The position numbers were made by a program, and so were the translations under genes. The notes under the pieces were generated by a model, which did no database searches, was not told where the DNA came from, and saw only the letters and a list, made by a program, of their open reading frames with translations. From Polynucleobacter sp. 78F-HAINBA (lineage in GTDB: Bacteria; Pseudomonadota; Gammaproteobacteria; Burkholderiales; Burkholderiaceae): DNA of 64,000 bases. How positions within the stretch are numbered: the stretch's first letter is position 1; each line of letters begins with the position of its first letter. The stretch is taken from assembly GCF_018882325.1 (NCBI RefSeq), contig NZ_JACVOQ010000001.1, positions 347,211-411,210 on the forward strand, written 5' to 3'. Shown in pieces: positions 62,061 to 64,000 of the stretch.

Positions 62061-62992
62061 GCACCAACACTTTTTACCCTGATATCGCGCGCAGTGATGC
62101 GTGCTTTTTCTGCCTCATCACGCAAACGTGAAATTTCCTCAGCACTAAGTCGTTCAAGATTGGAATAATCTAGTTTCCACGCAGGATCAGAAGCCCAAAC
62201 TAAAGGGGACTGCACTGTTGTTCTTGCTCCCGGCGCGCCCTCAAGCAAACGTAGAGCTAATTCAAAATTGGAGTCTTGCGATTCAACGTTATTAGGTAGC
62301 GCTGCGGCATTACCAAGCGGAAAGTCGCTAAAGAGCAAGCGTGGCACACCGCAATACTCCACAATATCTTTCGCTGTGCCAATGATGACTGTAGGAATAC
62401 CGGCAGCCTCCAAATAACGCGCCAATAAACTTTGACTCTGATGGCAAATAGGGCAATTCGGAATCAATACAGCAACATCAACCTGATCTGCACGCATCTT
62501 ACTAAGAATCAACGGAGCATCAATCTCCAGGGTATGACGTTGACTGCGATTGGTTGGTAGCCCGTAAAAATGTTTGGATAGAGATTGAATACGGCCCTTT
62601 GTAACGGCGCGTTTCGCAGCATCCAATGGAAACCAACAGTTGCTGTCCTGCATGTTGGCATTGCGCCTATCAATACCAACATGCGCAATACGTAAGTCTG
62701 CGTCCTCATCAATCGAGCGAACATAGGGATCATAAAACTTGGCAGCAGCGTTGTACGCTGCGCCAGGCCCCTGGGGGCCTTTGTTGGCATCATAGGGCAC
62801 TGCGGTAGTAGCCAAACCTAGGATCGATTGATTGAGGGGCTTTTGCAACGAGGCAAAAGGCACATCGATGTAATGGGCCCAAACATAGGGTGTCTCATAG
62901 CCCAATCCAAGATAGTAATTACGAGTGCGCTCAATATAGCGAACTGGCTGGTCCAATTCAGGTGCAAACAGCAATTCAGAATTCTTGGTCAT
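62057..62992 (-). CDS. GrdB-like protein (glycine/sarcosine/betaine reductase B family), no selenocysteine
   Basis: A 311-residue soluble protein. VDVAVLIPNCPICHQSQSLLARYLEAAG, then IPTVIIGTAKDIVEYCGVPRLLFSDFPLGNAAA, match a family related to selenoprotein B of glycine/betaine reductase (GrdB). In clostridial enzymes the active site has selenocysteine; here the comparable place is C-P-I-C, all standard codons. No glycine reductase A or C genes are near, and the host is presumably aerobic, so a different reduction or a role in a sulfur or thioredoxin-like reaction is possible. The longest frame begins with TTG at 62995; ATG at 62992 is preferred. It is divergent from the FAH-family gene. Confidence 0.75.
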   Translation of the reverse strand: MTKNSELLFAPELDQPVRYIERTRNYYLGLGYETPYVWAHYIDVPFASLQKPLNQSILGLATTAVPYDANKGPQGPGAAYNAAAKFYDPYVRSIDEDADLRIAHVGIDRRNANMQDSNCWFPLDAAKRAVTKGRIQSLSKHFYGLPTNRSQRHTLEIDAPLILSKMRADQVDVAVLIPNCPICHQSQSLLARYLEAAGIPTVIIGTAKDIVEYCGVPRLLFSDFPLGNAAALPNNVESQDSNFELALRLLEGAPGARTTVQSPLVWASDPAWKLDYSNLERLSAEEISRLRDEAEKARITARDIRVKSVGA

Positions 62993-63048
62993 CAATTCAT
63001 CCCTGTAAGATATTGCTTATCAAATATTAACTATCAGGAGAATTCATT

Positions 63049-63816
63049 ATGGCTCAATGGCTCAGATTTCAACATCAAGGCAAATCCGGTTTAGGTCAAG
63101 TACAGGGTGATCGGATTACCGTGTACACCGGCGATCTATTTAATAACCCACAAGCCACTGGCGAGACATTAAAACTATCCGATGTCACTATCGATATCCC
63201 ATGCATCCCCTCCAAAATGGTTGCGATGGTGGATAACTTTCATGCTCTTGTCACTAAGCTGGAGCATGCGGTACCAGCCGAGCCTTTGTATTTTCTGAAA
63301 GGCAACAACTCTTTCTTGGCGGCCAATCAAACTATTCGCACTCCAAAGTCCTACTCTGGAAAAGTTGTTTATGAGGGCGAACTCGGAATTGTCATCGGCA
63401 AAGCCTGTCATGAAGTAGATGAGGCACAAGCTGCTGCTGCAATTTTTGGTTACACCTGTATTAACGATGTCACAGCAATTGAAATTTTGAATCGCGATCC
63501 TGGATACGCACAGTGGACACGCTCTAAGAGCTTTAATACCTTTGGCGTCTTTGGCCCCTACATCACGACTGACGTAGATCCAAGCAAGCTAACAATAAAA
63601 ACTATTTTGAATGAGCAAGAGCGTCAAAACTACCCCATCGCTGACATGATTTTCCCGCCAGCAAAATTGGTCAGTCTGATATCTCAAGATGTTCCACTAC
63701 AAGCTGGCGACATCATCGCTTGCGGCACCTCTGTTGGAGTGGGTTCAATGAAGCCCGGCAGTAATGTCAGCATCATCATTGATGGCGTTGGGCGCTTAGA
63801 TAATCGTTTTGAATAA
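63049..63816 (+). CDS. Fumarylacetoacetate hydrolase family enzyme
   Basis: FAH-fold hydrolase/isomerase/decarboxylase of 255 residues. Metal ligands are in VYEGELGIVIGKACHEVDEAQ (two glutamates), CINDVTAIEIL (the aspartate) and WTRSKSFNTFGVFGPYIT. AGGAG precedes the ATG. Family members act on acylpyruvates, oxaloacetate or catechol-cleavage products, so the substrate is open. It shares a 50-base divergent region with the GrdB-like gene, which may mean common regulation. Confidence 0.88.
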   Translation: MAQWLRFQHQGKSGLGQVQGDRITVYTGDLFNNPQATGETLKLSDVTIDIPCIPSKMVAMVDNFHALVTKLEHAVPAEPLYFLKGNNSFLAANQTIRTPKSYSGKVVYEGELGIVIGKACHEVDEAQAAAAIFGYTCINDVTAIEILNRDPGYAQWTRSKSFNTFGVFGPYITTDVDPSKLTIKTILNEQERQNYPIADMIFPPAKLVSLISQDVPLQAGDIIACGTSVGVGSMKPGSNVSIIIDGVGRLDNRFE

Positions 63817-63873
63817 GCTATCTAATTCGCAAATCAAAACTAGGCCTTTAAAACAAAAACCCTCACCATGATT

Positions 63874-64000
63874 TGAACTGACCCACAAAAGTTGGACACT
63901 AAATCCAACTCAAAGGGGTCAGCTTCATGAGCAAACACAGCACTCAGTTCAAGCTAAAAGTGGTTACTGAGTATTTAAGGTCTGGGGGCTACCTCAGGGT
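63874..64000 (+). mobile_element. Left end of an IS3-type insertion sequence
   Basis: A terminal-type sequence begins at about 63874 with TGAACTGACCCACAAAAGTT, then GGACACT, resembling IS3-family (IS51/IS150-like) ends. An open frame begins 50 bases later. The element runs off the right edge; its right end, target duplication and family subgroup cannot be seen. Confidence 0.75.
63927..64000 (+). CDS. IS3-family transposase OrfA, 5' end only
   Basis: The first 24 or so codons of a transposase OrfA: MSKHSTQFKLKVVTEYLRSG, the start of a helix-turn-helix that binds the inverted repeats. In this family OrfB is made by -1 frameshifting. The gene is cut by the window edge. Confidence 0.8.
   Translation, partial: MSKHSTQFKLKVVTEYLRSGGYLR

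Overview
The window looks like core chromosome of a betaproteobacterium of the Burkholderiaceae, most probably a Polynucleobacter or a close relative. This rests on gene content, gene order and moderate GC judged by eye; no database search was run. Characteristic signs are the yqgE-yqgF-pyrR-pyrB block, the PP0621/AmpD-nrdAB neighbourhood, accB-accC-prmA-DUF3426, rplU-rpmA-obgE-proB, and a lysine/alanine-repeat histone-like protein with a conserved C-terminal tail.

Layout. 1-5957 is a surface-polysaccharide locus: rfbD (cut by the window edge), rfbB, an O-antigen ligase/polymerase, an unrecognised protein, a DUF6492-like putative glycosyltransferase and a GT4-type glycosyltransferase. It abuts pyrB where pyrC is often found in relatives. 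5976-9396 holds pyrB, pyrR, ruvX (yqgF), yqgE and a DUF218 protein. 9476-11842 holds phrB and apaH. 11859-22738 is almost entirely minus strand: hemL, rubredoxin, a THUMP-type RNA methyltransferase, hemJ, proA, holA, lptE, leuS, dapB and bamE, with fur divergent from bamE. 23346-26425 is tkt-gap, followed by rsmE, an orphan barstar-like gene and maeB. 30457-32578 is the tightly overlapping thiL-pgpA-pncC set. Then come corA, pyrF and a long minus-strand run mpl-fabG-rnb-tonB-aroE-mtgA. A plus-strand block follows: tlpA-like, aroQ, accB, accC, prmA fused to a DUF3426 domain, and a PfkB kinase. The next block is histone H1-like, nrdB, nrdA, a PP0621-AmpD fusion and ypjD, with ffh, proS, rppH and a CNP1-like lipoprotein after it. 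The right end carries proB, obgE, rpmA, rplU, ispB, a GrdB-like protein, a fumarylacetoacetate hydrolase-family enzyme and the left end of an IS3-type element.

Most genes are housekeeping: pyrimidine, proline, lysine, aromatic, haem and fatty acid synthesis, the envelope (LptE, BamE, Mpl, MtgA, AmpD, O-antigen) and translation. I found no clear undescribed multi-gene system. The points worth a second look are changes to ordinary genes and their control: (1) a histone-like gene whose tail is out of frame at an A9 tract; (2) a bamE stop codon followed in frame by a P/Q/A-rich tail; (3) an in-frame PrmA-DUF3426 fusion lacking the zinc ribbon; (4) a PP0621-AmpD fusion; (5) paired NrdR boxes before nrdA; (6) a terminator that ends next to the obgE start codon; (7) a perfect consensus promoter for rplU inside the 5' end of ispB; (8) a 15-bp AT-rich inverted repeat beside an orphan barstar gene; and (9) a cysteine-only GrdB-like gene. 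No tRNA, rRNA or CRISPR array was recognised.
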